NCBI GenBank assembly: GCA_951217055.1 | Contig: OX578285.1 | Coordinates: 48,486,024-48,550,023 of the forward strand | Direction: 5' to 3' | Length of the DNA: 64,000 nucleotides | Source of the DNA: Gerris lacustris | Lineage: Eukaryota; Arthropoda; Insecta; Hemiptera; Gerridae | Shown here: positions 31,825 through 42,219 of the stretch, in pieces | How the letters are laid out: each line of letters opens with the position of its first letter | Numbering within the stretch: the first letter of the stretch is position 1 | The notes under the pieces: generated by a model | The model's input: only the letters and a program-made list of their open reading frames with translations | Database searches by the model: none | Told to the model about the DNA's origin: nothing | Translations under genes and position numbers: made by a program

Positions 31825-32225
31825 ATATAAAAAAACTTAAGGGTTAAAAAAATATTTTTTTTGGACACCGTTTGGGGTATCATATGAAAGGTTACGTCGA
31901 GCTGATTACGAAAGTGTATTATTTTTGGTTGTAAGCTTTGATAGGGCGAGCGTATAGGCGAGTTTGAAGTGGATGTGAAAAGTGCCCCCCCCCCCTCAAT
32001 ATCGCTTAAAGTTCAAAAATTCCTGAAAATTCTTCGACCAAAAGTAAATACACACTTCTAAATATACACTTCTTAGAAATTTCGAAAAAAAAGTTGTTTT
32101 TTTTATTGACAAAATACTTTTTTTAGGATAGTTCAAAGTAGACAATTTAACATTTTAAAATGCACCATCATTAGGCACTACTTGATACTGTGACCCTCGC
32201 TGTGTGCTGACTTGACCTGTTTATT
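31825..32225 (-). mobile_element. Family D, reverse partial copy
   Basis: Read in reverse it holds AAACAGGTCAAGTCAGCACA (hairpin arm deleted), GCGAGGGTC, the C/G run seen at 11246, TCGCCTATACGCTCGCCCTA, and ATATGATACCCCAAACGGTG. The distal ACGGACCC arm is missing. Confidence 0.7.
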
Positions 32226-32369
32226 TCTGCTGAGTATTATTAACATCTGTCCGGTTGCAGACGACAAACAGACATTTTTTAAAAACAACTTTTTTTAGAT
32301 GCCGGGGATCCTGAAAGCGTGTTAATATATCAAAATCGAATTTTACATCATTACTATACCTTTCTCTCT
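32226..32369 (-). repeat. Family B terminal part, split by a SINE
   Basis: Reverse copy of the family B start block (CAGACATTTTTTAAAAACAA, ATATCAAAATCGAATTTTA, ACCTTTCTCTCT). It is interrupted at 32370 and resumes at 32776 with ACCTTTCTTTCTGTATATGA. Confidence 0.75.
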
Positions 32370-32731
32370 AGGGGCCTGGGTGGTTCGGAGGCTAGAGCGC
32401 TTGCCGTGCCATAACGCAAGTTAAGCAGCATCGAGCCGGGTCAGAAGGTGACCGCAGCTCTGGGTTCGATTCTCGGACCAGGCCCCCCGCTCAATGTCCA
32501 CCCAGCATTGTTTAAAGAAATGGGAAGCTCCTCGAAAGAGTGGCGCCACCAGGTTTCGGCCTAGAAACCATGATGATGACACTCCTGGTTGTATTACAAC
32601 CAGGAGGGGAGTCATAGTTAACGACCATATTTTCACACTAGTGTGAAGATTTCGGTCCCTAACCCGGGTTTGTTCAATGGGCCCACCTAAGTGGCCTGCG
32701 TCTTCGGGTGTAAAAGCTCTCCGGAATTAAG

Positions 32732-32773
<42 letters not shown>
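32370..32773 (+). mobile_element. 5S-rRNA-derived SINE with poly(A) tail and target-site duplication
   Basis: AGTTAAGCAGCATCGAGCCG, GGTCAG, then GGTGACCGCAGCTCTGGG match the 3' half of 5S rRNA, whose internal control region drives RNA polymerase III. The body shares GGCCCCCCGCTCAATGTCCA and AAATGGGAAGCT with the 17.2 kb copy. It ends in 42 A (32732-32773). Twelve-base repeats ACCTTTCTCTCT (32358-32369) and ACCTTTCTTTCT (32776-32787) flank it, the signature of LINE-assisted target-primed insertion, here into family B. A second hairpin (CTCCTGGTTGTATTACAACCAGGAG) sits in the body around 32581-32605. Confidence 0.88.
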
Positions 32774-32777
<4 letters not shown>

Positions 32778-32815
32778 CTTTCTTTCTGTATATGAAAAAG
32801 TAAAAATCTTTTGGT

Positions 32816-33500
32816 TTCGTTTATTATTGAATAAGATTGTATGAAGGAGTAAATAATAAATAAATTATTAACAAGCTGTGTTAACAAAGTCTAATATTAT
32901 CGAAAATAGTACTTTGTGAAATATTAATGATGCTCTAAACTAGAGTATCAGGATATTGTTCGCTTATTAATTCAAAAATAACTTACTCATCATCTACTGC
33001 TTGCTACCAAGGTGCTTAGTCGAGGAGTTACACCACTTAAATAAACGAATCAGTGTTATAGAAGAACAGATAATCCTTGTAAATTGGTTTTCCCCTTTTA
33101 TATACTAATTATAAGGTAACTCGGGCTAATTGCCCCTGTTACCTGGTATTCCTCCGATAATGATTAACACGAGGATAATACAACATGTTCCATGGGAGGC
33201 TTGAAACTACGTCTTTAACATGTTATGTTGTGAAAGTCGAGTTTTAAGCTAATTATACCCATATCCCTCTATATAACTAAAATAGATGCTTCCACTGAGT
33301 AAATTGATAAATTAATACTCGGGAACTATGCTCCAACTAATATCTATTACTTGAAAGCTTAATCGTAATAATGTAGGTACTTTCCGCTCTTCTTAAATGA
33401 TTCCACGAAAAATTATAATTTAAACACATGCTAATAATTAGTAATTAGCATCCTCCTAGTCCCAAAAAACTGCTGGATTCTATGGGTCAAATGCAACAAG
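32816..33500. other. AT-rich unassigned interval
   Basis: No gene found; GCTAATAATTAGTAATTAGC (33429-33448) is a short imperfect palindrome. Confidence 0.45.
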
Positions 33501-33975
33501 AAATTTCGAGTAAGCATATGCCCATTTCTCAATAGTTCTCGAGATATCGATTTATTTCTTTTTTTAACGTTTTTCACGAATATTTTTAAAAAAATGCCTA
33601 ATATCTTAAAAAACTTAATGAGGCTAGGAAAAATATGTATAAAAGGTTTTCTTCAATGTGTTTTATGGTCAGAAGCAGAGTATTGGGGAATTTGAAAGAT
33701 ATACTTCCAAAAATTATGTTTTTTTTGCGAACATCTCGAAAACGAAGCTGTTCCGGATCCATGTTTATGAGGACTTTTTTCTTCAGCGTCAAATTTCCTA
33801 TAGGAACCCGAAGTGTTATGGTTTCGTTCAGGAAACCTTTTTTTCATTTGTACAAGAATTGGTTGTGATCCTGATCGAAAAATTTCACGTCTGGCTACAT
33901 TCAATCCACCATAATTCAGAGAGTCCCAGGATCCTCTTGGTTGTCGTTCCACTGGTTAAGGTTGCTCCAATTTGA
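33500..33975. other. Unclassified dispersed-repeat-like text
   Basis: Phrases such as TTCTCGAGATATCGATTTAT and GCGAACATCTCGAAAACGAA resemble the UTR-like text of insect dispersed repeats. Overlapping frames of 64-105 codons occur on both strands in different phases, and none shows a domain, so I call no gene. I see no second copy in this window. Confidence 0.35.
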
Positions 33976-34142
33976 TGTTAGCAGGATCCTAGCTATTCGG
34001 TCGGTTGTGCCTTTGATGTAGGGGAGGTACACCCTCAAAATCAAAATCATGTAAAAATAATATACCTAACAGAATTTTTGAACGAGCGTGAGTTTCACAT
34101 TTCACAGACTTAGGATTAAAAAATGTTGTGTGTTTAAAGTAA

Positions 34143-34288
34143 AGGCCCCCATACACGATCAAACATTTTGCGCATACATGATGTCGGGCAAATTTAGCCC
34201 ATACACGTCAAACATGTTTGCGCAAACATCAAACAGCCCCATACAGTCAAAATGTCTGCGTAAACATTTTGACCATGTATGGAGACCT
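34143..34288. mobile_element. Harbinger-type MITE, 146 bp, TAA target duplication
   Basis: The left end AGGCCCCCATACACGATCAA and the right end (read inward) AGGTCTCCATACATGGTCAA are inverted repeats extending about 32 bp to ATTTTGCGCA/ATGTTTACGCA. Three-base TAA copies flank it exactly (34140-34142 and 34289-34291). TTA/TAA duplication and GGGCC..CATACAC-type ends are typical of PIF/Harbinger MITEs. Internal CATACACGTCAAACATGTTTG repeats extend the palindromic character. Confidence 0.85.
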
Positions 34289-34539
34289 TAACGATTACTG
34301 GATTAAAAATTAACATATTAGACGAAATTCCGCACTCAGGTGCATCTAAGCATGAAATTATGTAGAACGAAATCAAGTACTTGGTTTGTCACTTATTCAC
34401 TCGGTCATACTGATGATACAATCATATTATTTCCCAGCTAAGGAAATCGATCGGTTACAAGGGGAGAGATTGCACACTCTTTAAGCCGCCCGACCACGCC
34501 CATTCAAAATAGATATGAAAATATAATTAAATAAATTGG

Positions 34540-35060
34540 TTGTGCGTGAAGTCTCACGTAAAAAGGGTTTCGTTAGTATTGTGAACATGACATTAGTTAG
34601 TATAAGAGGGGGGAGGCACGCAAAAATTTATGTTTTTAACAAAATGGCAAAAAAAAAACCACTATCCACAAGTGTTATATATTTTTCTAATCTACTCTCT
34701 AATACTTTTCATTTATCACCCTACTCAAAATGTAATTTTTTTCCCCCGCGACAGGAACTATTTGCTATTTTGGATTTCCATTTAATCAGATCAAATTGCT
34801 AATCTTATTTTTTCTATGGCCTAGCAGACCGCACATTTTTCATATTTTTTTTATTATTTTAGTAACTGCAGAAATATAGTTTTATGGGGGGAGGGCACAC
34901 GTAATATTTTAATGTTTTCTTGACACAATGGCATGAAAACACTTTCCACAAGTGTTATATATTTTTGAAACCTACTCTTCAATACCTTTCATTTAATTCC
35001 CCACTCAAAATTAAAAAAAAAAAAATCGTAGGACATGAATTATCCGCCATTTTGGATTTG
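34540..35060 (+). repeat. Family F, two tandem diverged units
   Basis: Both units (from about 34600 and about 34880) contain ATGTTTT...ACAATGGCA, CACAAGTGTTATATATTTTT, AATACTTTTCATTTA, CCCTACTCAAAAT and TTTTGGATTT. Only the first begins with GTGCGTGAAGTCTCACGTAA. A reverse copy lies at 59290-59635. No coding potential. Confidence 0.75.
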
Positions 35061-35064
35061 AACA

Positions 35065-36238
35065 GCTGATAATTTTGAGTTATCTATATTTTTCCTGTGT
35101 GCATGTCAGAACGATTTTTAATACTGGTAAGTTTCATGTTTTTATCTTTTTTGATTCAAAAATTATTGGAACCCTACAGAGTGACAGAAACAATAAGGGT
35201 TTCTTTTTCTGGTTTTACCAAAGAAATCCTAAAAATAAATACGGATGATTCGGCGTCCGATCGTTGTGCCCAATTCAAACCTATCATCGACTACGCCATA
35301 TAACAAAATACACTGCAGTTGATTTTAAGTGTGACAGCAACGAGTGGGGGTAGTTATACACATGTTACTAATGTAGCAGTTAGTGAATCTTTATTCGGGT
35401 GTGTGTGCAAGGTATTCTGTCATATTTATGTAGTTTCATAAGTCATATATGAAACTACGAATTTCGGGTATTACATAAATAATATAGACAGCAGCTTGTG
35501 ACCTTTTGATTTTGATCAAGAACTTTAGTTCAGAGATGTAATATAGATGTATATATAATATTGTTGTGGTAATATAGTGTATCGATATATTATAGGTAAC
35601 ACTGAAACAATAGTGCAATTCAAAATTAAATTTCTGCTGTTTTTCATATCATTGTGGATTTGGTTTTGTTTTTACATAAATATATGAGTAAGTTGATAGA
35701 GCTCTAATGACTCACATCAGGATTTTAGCCCTGATCTGATCTTTCAAGGCTATTTACCAAGTAATCGGTAAAGAAGATTTCTAAAATAGAAACATCATAA
35801 CTTCATATCGAGGTTTAAAGATATTCCAATTAAGGGATGAAAAATCACCTTTTTTAAAAACATTTATTAAAAAGGTTTTCTAATTAATCAATCCTGAAGA
35901 CTCAATTAAAATAGAGTAATAAATATAAAGGGGACAGAAAAGGTGAGGGAAAAAAATGATATAGGTATATGCACATTTTTTTTTTCTTGTTGTTTCGTTA
36001 TTTTCGATTGTTTTAGGGATATTTTTAAAGTTCATCAAAACTTCTTTAACAAGCTTTGTAGAGTGGAAACGTATTTCACATCGTTAGATAATTTTGTAAT
36101 TAATACCGTTAGGTTTGCCTGAAGTCTATGAAAACGAGGAAACTCGCTGCATGAAATTCATTGTATGACGATCCCAATTTCCCAACCTAGATGCCCTACC
36201 ACTGGATGACCATGCAATTTGGTATACGTAGTTTCCTC
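35065..36238. other. AT-rich unassigned interval
   Basis: A 68-codon frame at 35097-35303 and a 60-codon frame at 35436-35618 show no domain. No repeat ends seen. Confidence 0.4.
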
Positions 36239-36242
36239 TTAA

Positions 36243-37310
36243 CCCTTAATAACCTAGCGTTGCCATATGGCAACAGCAAAACCCCCTCCCTTTATTATTG
36301 TCTGGAGAGGTCCAAGTTAATATTGAACATTTTTAATGTGAATATTATGTCAAAAGAAGGACTAAATTGATTTTTCATCATTAGATTTGTTTGTTTTGTG
36401 CAACACGTATGCGACAAAACAGGTTTAAAAAATGGGTTATTCCAAATTTGTGTCATGGAAAGAATTTTAATTTTTTTTAATTATTTAATTAATTAAATAA
36501 TTTAATTATTAGTAATGAAACTATTAGAATAAAGAATGATTAAAAATATAAAATTATTGCAGTTTCACAAAATTTAATTTTTCTGCCCCAAATTGAGTGT
36601 CAATTTGAAAGTTGCCATATGGCAACGCTAGGACATTAGCCTTACAGTTTTTTTTTCTAAGTCTTAATTTTATTTAGTCATATTTATACACAAAGTTTTG
36701 ATTTTTTTTGCCTAATGTTTATTTTTTTTATTATTTTCCAAATATTTCTCAAGTAGTCTCTAAATCTTGTAATTATTTTTGTTGAATAAGTATAATTAGT
36801 TCTCAAATATTATTGGGCTTTTCTTTTAAAAATAATATTTATATAATAATATCTATTTTTTTTATTACAATTGAATAATACTTATATATTTTTAAAGGTA
36901 ATAACAAAAACACATGGATAAAACAAAAAATAAAGAAATAATTACATAATTTTACAGATAAACAAAATGATACGTAATAGAAATTAATAAAATTTTGAAA
37001 AAAAAAAAATTAAATTTACTTTTTCGTTCTTTTAAATAAATTTAGTATTTTGTTAGTATTATTTGTGCTTTTTTAACCTACAATTTATTTTACATACATT
37101 ATGTAAAAAAAAATATTAAAACATTTACTGAGAAAAAAAACTGTAGGGCTAATGTCCTAGCGTTGCCATATGGCAACACCCCTAATTTGGGGTAAGACAT
37201 TTTTTTCAATTTTTTTGAATATTTTTTACATATTAAGGGACCTCTTAACAGGCAAAATCCCCAGAAAAAACCAAACAATTCCCCAAAAAAATAATTCGGG
37301 CAGTTAAGGG
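36243..37310. mobile_element. TTAA-flanked nonautonomous element with repeated 16-bp palindrome
   Basis: TTAA at 36239-36242 and 37311-37314 flank ends CCCTTAA and TTAAGGG. The palindrome GTTGCCATATGGCAAC occurs three times (36262, 36612 and 37162), each next to a CCTAGC, twice in direct and once in inverted orientation. TTAA duplication plus CCCTT ends suggest the piggyBac superfamily. There is no transposase, and the interior is AT-rich. Confidence 0.75.
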
Positions 37311-37361
37311 TTAACCTACAGCTGCTCACTAAGAAATCTTTTTAAATTTCGCTATATTCAC

Positions 37362-37610
37362 TAGGCATCGCGTGGCTCTATCATTGAAGCGAGCGTATAG
37401 AAATAAATATATATTGAATTTAAGAAAATTGATAATCATGATAAGCTCGCTTCAATCAACTATTATGTACTACTAACATGTATCACTTCACTACTAAAAA
37501 ACTTCTGCTTGTATCAAGTAAAATGTTTCATGCCTGTTTCATTTCTACTTTAGACTATGTATATAAACTTTTATTAAATTCGTTACACAGAAGAATGGAT
37601 AACTAATAAG
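37362..37610 (+). repeat. Family A, left-end copy
   Basis: CTAGGCATCGCGTGGCTCTA, GAAGCGAGCGTAT, ACTTCTGCTTGTATCAAG, CTTTAGACTATGTATAT, GTTACA. It stops before the AGAACGTAAGATATC block. Confidence 0.75.
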
Positions 37611-37976
37611 TCTGATATTTCTTTAATAAAAAAAATATATATTTCGTTTATATAAATTAGAAATGGATTAATAAAATTATAATTAATTAATAAATGAATG
37701 AATATAAATTAAACTATAAAAACTATTTTTGTGCGTTTACACCTGACATTTAATGCATGATATTTATGTCAGATAGGAATCGCAGTAGTGTAAACACCGA
37801 AAAATTTATGTCTGAGCTTTATGTTTCTACTCTCAGCTATAAGTGTCGACACTTCTATACCAACAGATGTAAGCACCGATTATTTGAAAATTCAAACTCC
37901 TCTGAGAGATATCGCGGAAGTTGACCTCCCGTCTACTTTTTTCATTTTGCGATAAGTGTCGAGTAAATATAAAGCC
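37611..37976. other. Left remainder of an element split by the hAT insertion
   Basis: Contains GTGTAAACACC and TTTACACC words and ends in AAAGCC just before the hAT target site. Sequence at 40593 onward (ACCGGGCGCGCATC...) continues after the second target copy, so both probably belong to one older element. Confidence 0.45.
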
Positions 37977-38157
37977 TCGTCCACCAGTAGCGTACACAGA
38001 AAATTTTTTCGGGGGGGGGCCCAGCCTAATTTAACTTATATGCGGGTTTAGCATACCCCATAATGTAATTTCTCCCCCTTTTCAACACTCTAATTTCAAT
38101 TTCTAACCTCATATTTAATTAAATTAAAATCCTATGAGGTAACACCTCACTATGTGA

Positions 38158-39055
38158 TGTGATCGTTCTAAAGAACGATTATGTCCCCGATTCCAATAAT
38201 TCCAAGACAGAAATCTGTTCCAGTTATCAGACATTTTTGATCCCGTTTCTGGCTGTTAGTCTGTCTCTCGCTCAATCATGGCGAACAAATCTTAAAAACT
38301 ACTCTTTCGATTTTAATGAAATTTGGATGGCAGTTAATTAGCATATAAAAAGTCCATTGTTGGTCCTATATAAGGTCCAATCTTCTGGTCCCATTTCCCT
38401 CCACCACATTTCTCCACCTGCCACCATTTCTCTTCCACATGTGCACACACATACATTTATTTACACCTTATCTTCAAAAATATTCATCTGATTTTATAAA
38501 ACTTATCTGATAGAAGCTCACAGATTAATTTTAACTGTCTGCGCTGTTTAAATTTTGGTAAATTGATACTTTAAATCATGTAAAAATCAAACCAATTTTG
38601 ACTAATTTAAAAAAGGAGGGAAAATTGAGTAAATTTAACATGAATAAAGTATCAATATAGCAATATTTTAAGAGGGCAGACGGTTGAAATTATTCTTGGT
38701 TTATCTGCGGGCTACTTTAAACAAACCATTAAAATTTCATAAAAATCAGATGAGTACTTTTGAAGATATAGGTGTAAATAAATGTATGTCTGTGCGAATG
38801 TGGAAGAGAAATAAATAAGTGCAGAAGATTGAAACTTATCGGGACTAGCAATGTTATAACCTGGCTAATTATGACCTACCATCAAAATTTCAATAAAATT
38901 GGACGAATAGCTTTTAAGATATGTTGGTTCGCAAAAATTGAAGGACAGGCGGATACGGGACCCAAACTGTACCCTGATGTTGAACAGATTTCTGTCTTGG
39001 AATTTTTGAGATCGGAGACATAAAAATTGTTCGTTCTTCAGAACTGTCACATATC
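38158..39055. repeat. Long foldback inside the hAT element, arms ~425 bp
   Basis: Left arm 38158-38582 and right arm about 38639-39055 are diverged reverse complements. For example, TTCCAAGACAGAAATCTGTT is matched by AACAGATTTCTGTCTTGGAA, and GATACTTTAAATCATG by CATGAATAAAGTATC near the centre. The right arm text (ATTTCTGTCTTGGAATTTTT, CGGAGACATAAAA) also occurs alone at 49668-49700. Confidence 0.85.
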
Positions 39056-39164
39056 TTCCGTTTCCTTTGGTAAGCTCGGAAGCAAAACGTGATCCATACT
39101 GCAAAAGCAAACGTGGATCGGAAAAAATTCGAGTTGACTCGGGCCTCATTTAATTTAATGTGCT

Positions 39165-40390
39165 TAAAACCTAGGCCGAGCCGGCAATCGGGTCTATTAT
39201 TGAACGCATCCCAATTTATTTTGATGCATAATTTCCATCGACAAAATCGGGCCTACTAGCAATCAGGGCCGATTCATTGTACTCATCCTAATCAATTCAA
39301 TGCACTTAATTCTATAGCAAAAAATCCGGGCCTAGCTGTCAATCGGAGCAGTCTATTTTTACGAATCCAAATTCAATTCATTGCATTAGGATTCGTAATG
39401 AATTGAAGCTGTCCAATTATGCAACCTATGCTATTGAACTGGACTAAAACCACAAAAAAATCATTGAATTCAATTGGCGAAAAATCGGGCCCAGCCGAAA
39501 TCGGGTCGATCAAGTTTAATGTTTTTAGTTTCACTGGCAAATATCAAGGCCTAGTCGGCAAATGAGCCGATTTATTTCATGCATCCTAATTTAATTCAAT
39601 GAATCTAATTCCATCAGCAAAAAACTCGGTCCAGACAAAAATGGGCCGCTATAGTGTTTAATAGTTTTAGTTTTATCGACAAAAATCCGGGCCCAGCCGA
39701 CAGTCGGGCCGGTATAATGTTTAATAAATTTAATTCCATCAGCAAAATCCAGTTCCAGCTGACAGTCGGGCCGGTATAGTGTAAAGTGTTTAATAAATTT
39801 AATTCCATCGGCAAAATCCGGGCCCAGCCGACAGTCGGGCAGGTATAGTGTTTAATAAATTTAATTCCATCGGCAAAATCCGGGCCCAGCCGACAGTCAG
39901 GCCGGTATAGTGTTTAATAAATTTAATTCCATCGGCAAAATCCAGTTCCAGCCGTCAGTCGGGCCGGTATAGTGTTTAATAAATTTAATTCCATCGGCAA
40001 AATCCGGGCCCAGCCGACAGTCGGGCCGGTATAGTGTTTAATAAATTTAATTCCATCGGCAAAATCCGGGCCCAGCCGACAGTCGGGCCGGTATAGTGTT
40101 TAATAAATTTAATTCCATCGGCAAAATCCAGTTCCATCCGACAGTCGGGACGGTATAGTGTTTAATAAATTTAATTCCATCGGCAAAATCCAGTTCCATC
40201 CGACAGTCGGGACGGTATAGTGTTTAATAAATTTAATTCCATCGGCAAAATCCAGTTCCATCCGACAGTCGGGACGGTATAGTGTTTAATAAATTTAATT
40301 CCATCGGCAAAATCCAGTTCCAGCCGACAGTCGGGCCGGTATAGTGTTGAATGAATTTAATTCAATCGGCAAATCCGGGCCGAGCTTGAT
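39165..40390 (+). repeat. 62-bp satellite array inside the hAT element
   Basis: Homogeneous units start with GGTATAGTGTTTAATAAATT at 39711, 39773, 39842, 39904, 39966, 40028, 40090, 40152, 40214, 40276 and 40338, spaced 62 bp except for one 7-bp insertion. Two variants alternate: GGGCCCAGCCGACAG and AGTTCCATCCGACAG, the latter three times in succession (40.13-40.27 kb). Before 39711 the same words (TCGGGCC, TTCCATC.GCAAAA) continue in diverged, irregular units back to about 39165. So a young core grew from an old margin. Confidence 0.95.
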
Positions 40391-40592
40391 TAAGGGTGAT
40401 TAAGTGTATACACACCATAAGATAATACTTAATTAATTCCTTTAATTGTAAAATATTTACAGCCAATTCGAATGCATCTGTCATTACTGTGGTTTTTTGG
40501 TTTTAAGTGTATGGCGGGTCTTAGGTATGTAATCATTTCGGGGGGGGCCAGGGCCCCCTGGGCCCCCCCCTGTGTACGCCACTGTCGTCCAC

Positions 40593-40800
40593 ACCGGGCG
40601 CGCATCGTGTTTACAAACGTTTGCAAATAGGGATGCGCGGCCGGTGTGGACGGCACAGCGCTCACGAACGAATGCTTGTTTGTGTTCGCGGGTGCTCCGG
40701 GTAGAGTCGGTACATCAAAGGATGTTTCCTGTGGCGTTTGGTGTGGACGCTTTTTGAGCAAACTCTTCGAGCATTCGCAAACACCCTATGTTTGGACATG
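40593..40800. mobile_element. GC-rich MITE remainder right of the hAT element
   Basis: ACCGGGCGCGCATC...GATGCGCGGCCGGTGTGGACG is an imperfect palindrome (about 40594-40652), unlike the AT-rich surroundings. GTGTGGAC repeats at 40642 and 40741. Probably a Harbinger-like MITE split by the hAT insertion. The superfamily is a guess. Confidence 0.4.
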
Positions 40801-40929
40801 GAAAGCCAAGAAAGATATATTTTTTTTCTTTCGTATTATTTGTGACTAGCATCAAATAACTATATAATAACTAATAATTGGCACTATTTGCACTAATTTA
40901 GAAAACCAAACTTATAACAATAAAACAAG

Positions 40930-41347
<418 letters not shown>

Positions 41348-41404
41348 TTATTATAATGTATATTAATATTTCGCTTATATACCAATTGTGTATATTGAAA
41401 AATC

Positions 41405-41555
41405 ATCTTACTTCGCGGTGCAATGGTTAGCGCTTATGCCTCCTTAATCAAAAGTCGGGGGATCGAAAATCGTCCAAGTGAAGGATTTTTTACACATAAA
41501 TCAACTGCCTACTTAAGCCGGAAGTTGATTTACCTATTAAAAATCTTACGTTAGC
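41405..41555 (+). mobile_element. tRNA-derived SINE-like sequence
   Basis: GCGGTGCAATGGTTAGCGCT has a good tRNA A-box (TGGTTAGCGC). GGGGGATCGAAAATCG, 35 bases later, is a decayed B-box. The tail (GTGAAGGATTTTTTACACAT, TTGATTTACCTATTAAAAAT) is not tRNA-like. Spacing fits a tRNA-type SINE head; only one copy is seen here. Confidence 0.5.
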
Positions 41556-41793
41556 TAAACGTTTTCAGTGACCGAAAACGCTTTTCGGCGGCCGAAAACG
41601 CTTAGCTAACAAAAATGCTCGAAAAAAACGCCCGAGTCGGCTCGGTCTCACTCGGTCTTGCTCGGCCCGGTCTCGCTCGGCCCGGTCTCGCTCGGCGTTT
41701 AAAGTGAATAGACCCATACTAATACATGTATTTGTTTCTCAAGCGGAATTGGCCTCGCTCGGTCTCGCACGCAGTGTGAAAGCCGCCTTACTC
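41553..41793. mobile_element. GC-rich MITE-like element with CTCGGTCTCGCTCGG repeats
   Basis: GTTAGCTAAACGTTTTC and GAAAACGCTTAGCTAAC pair at the left (41552-41610). GGTCTCGCTCGGCCC-like words repeat five times at 41638-41698 and again at 41757. The right end GCAGTGTGAAAGCCGCC is followed by TTA, as in Harbinger-type MITEs. The left terminus is not established. Confidence 0.5.
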
Positions 41794-41799
41794 TACCGC

Positions 41800-42215
41800 G
41801 CCTAAACAAGTTTCACTTCAAAAATACATTAAAAATAACCCACTCCTTAGTTAAGCACGAAATCCAGCTATTATTTAGTAAGCAGATAATTGTTTGAGAT
41901 AATCTGCACGACAGGACAATAGCTTTATATTTCAATGTCAATCTTTAATTTTACATAATTTGTTTTATAAATGTGATTGCAAATCCTCTAAAACAGATTA
42001 ATTTGACTTACTTGGAAATCTCGTCTTATTATATTACATTTCAATTATAGCAACGTAGATACGAATTCAATAAGCTCTCTTAACTAGAAATACCAAATTA
42101 AATGAAGTATTAATTTAGATATTTAATTAAGCAATGATTCTACAAATTCAATGTTAATAATTATATTGCTTAATAACATTTAATTAACTTTCAAATTAGT
42201 AATATTTGTATTAAT
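41800..42215. other. AT-rich unassigned interval
   Basis: No gene or repeat recognised. Confidence 0.5.
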
Positions 42216-42219
42216 ATCT

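Larger units (their letters stand above)
37985..40584. mobile_element. hAT-type nonautonomous element, 2.6 kb, 8-bp target duplication
   Basis: The ends CAGTAGCGTACACAG and CTGTGTACGCCACTG are 15-bp inverted repeats with two mismatches. Each is followed inward by a G/C-run block (TTTTCGGGGGGGGG / CCCCCCC). The 8-bp sequence TCGTCCAC lies directly outside both ends (37977-37984 and 40585-40592). CAGTGGCGTA-type ends with 8-bp duplication define the hAT superfamily. No transposase frame: the interior is a ~900 bp foldback and a satellite array. Confidence 0.9.

Noticed and set aside
33598..33975. Cluster of four overlapping frames up to 105 codons
   Set aside because: They overlap on both strands in different phases with no domain or shared reading. 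More likely a noncoding repeat.
39711..40390. CRISPR-like array of 62-bp periodicity
   Set aside because: The whole unit is repeated; there are no variable spacers.
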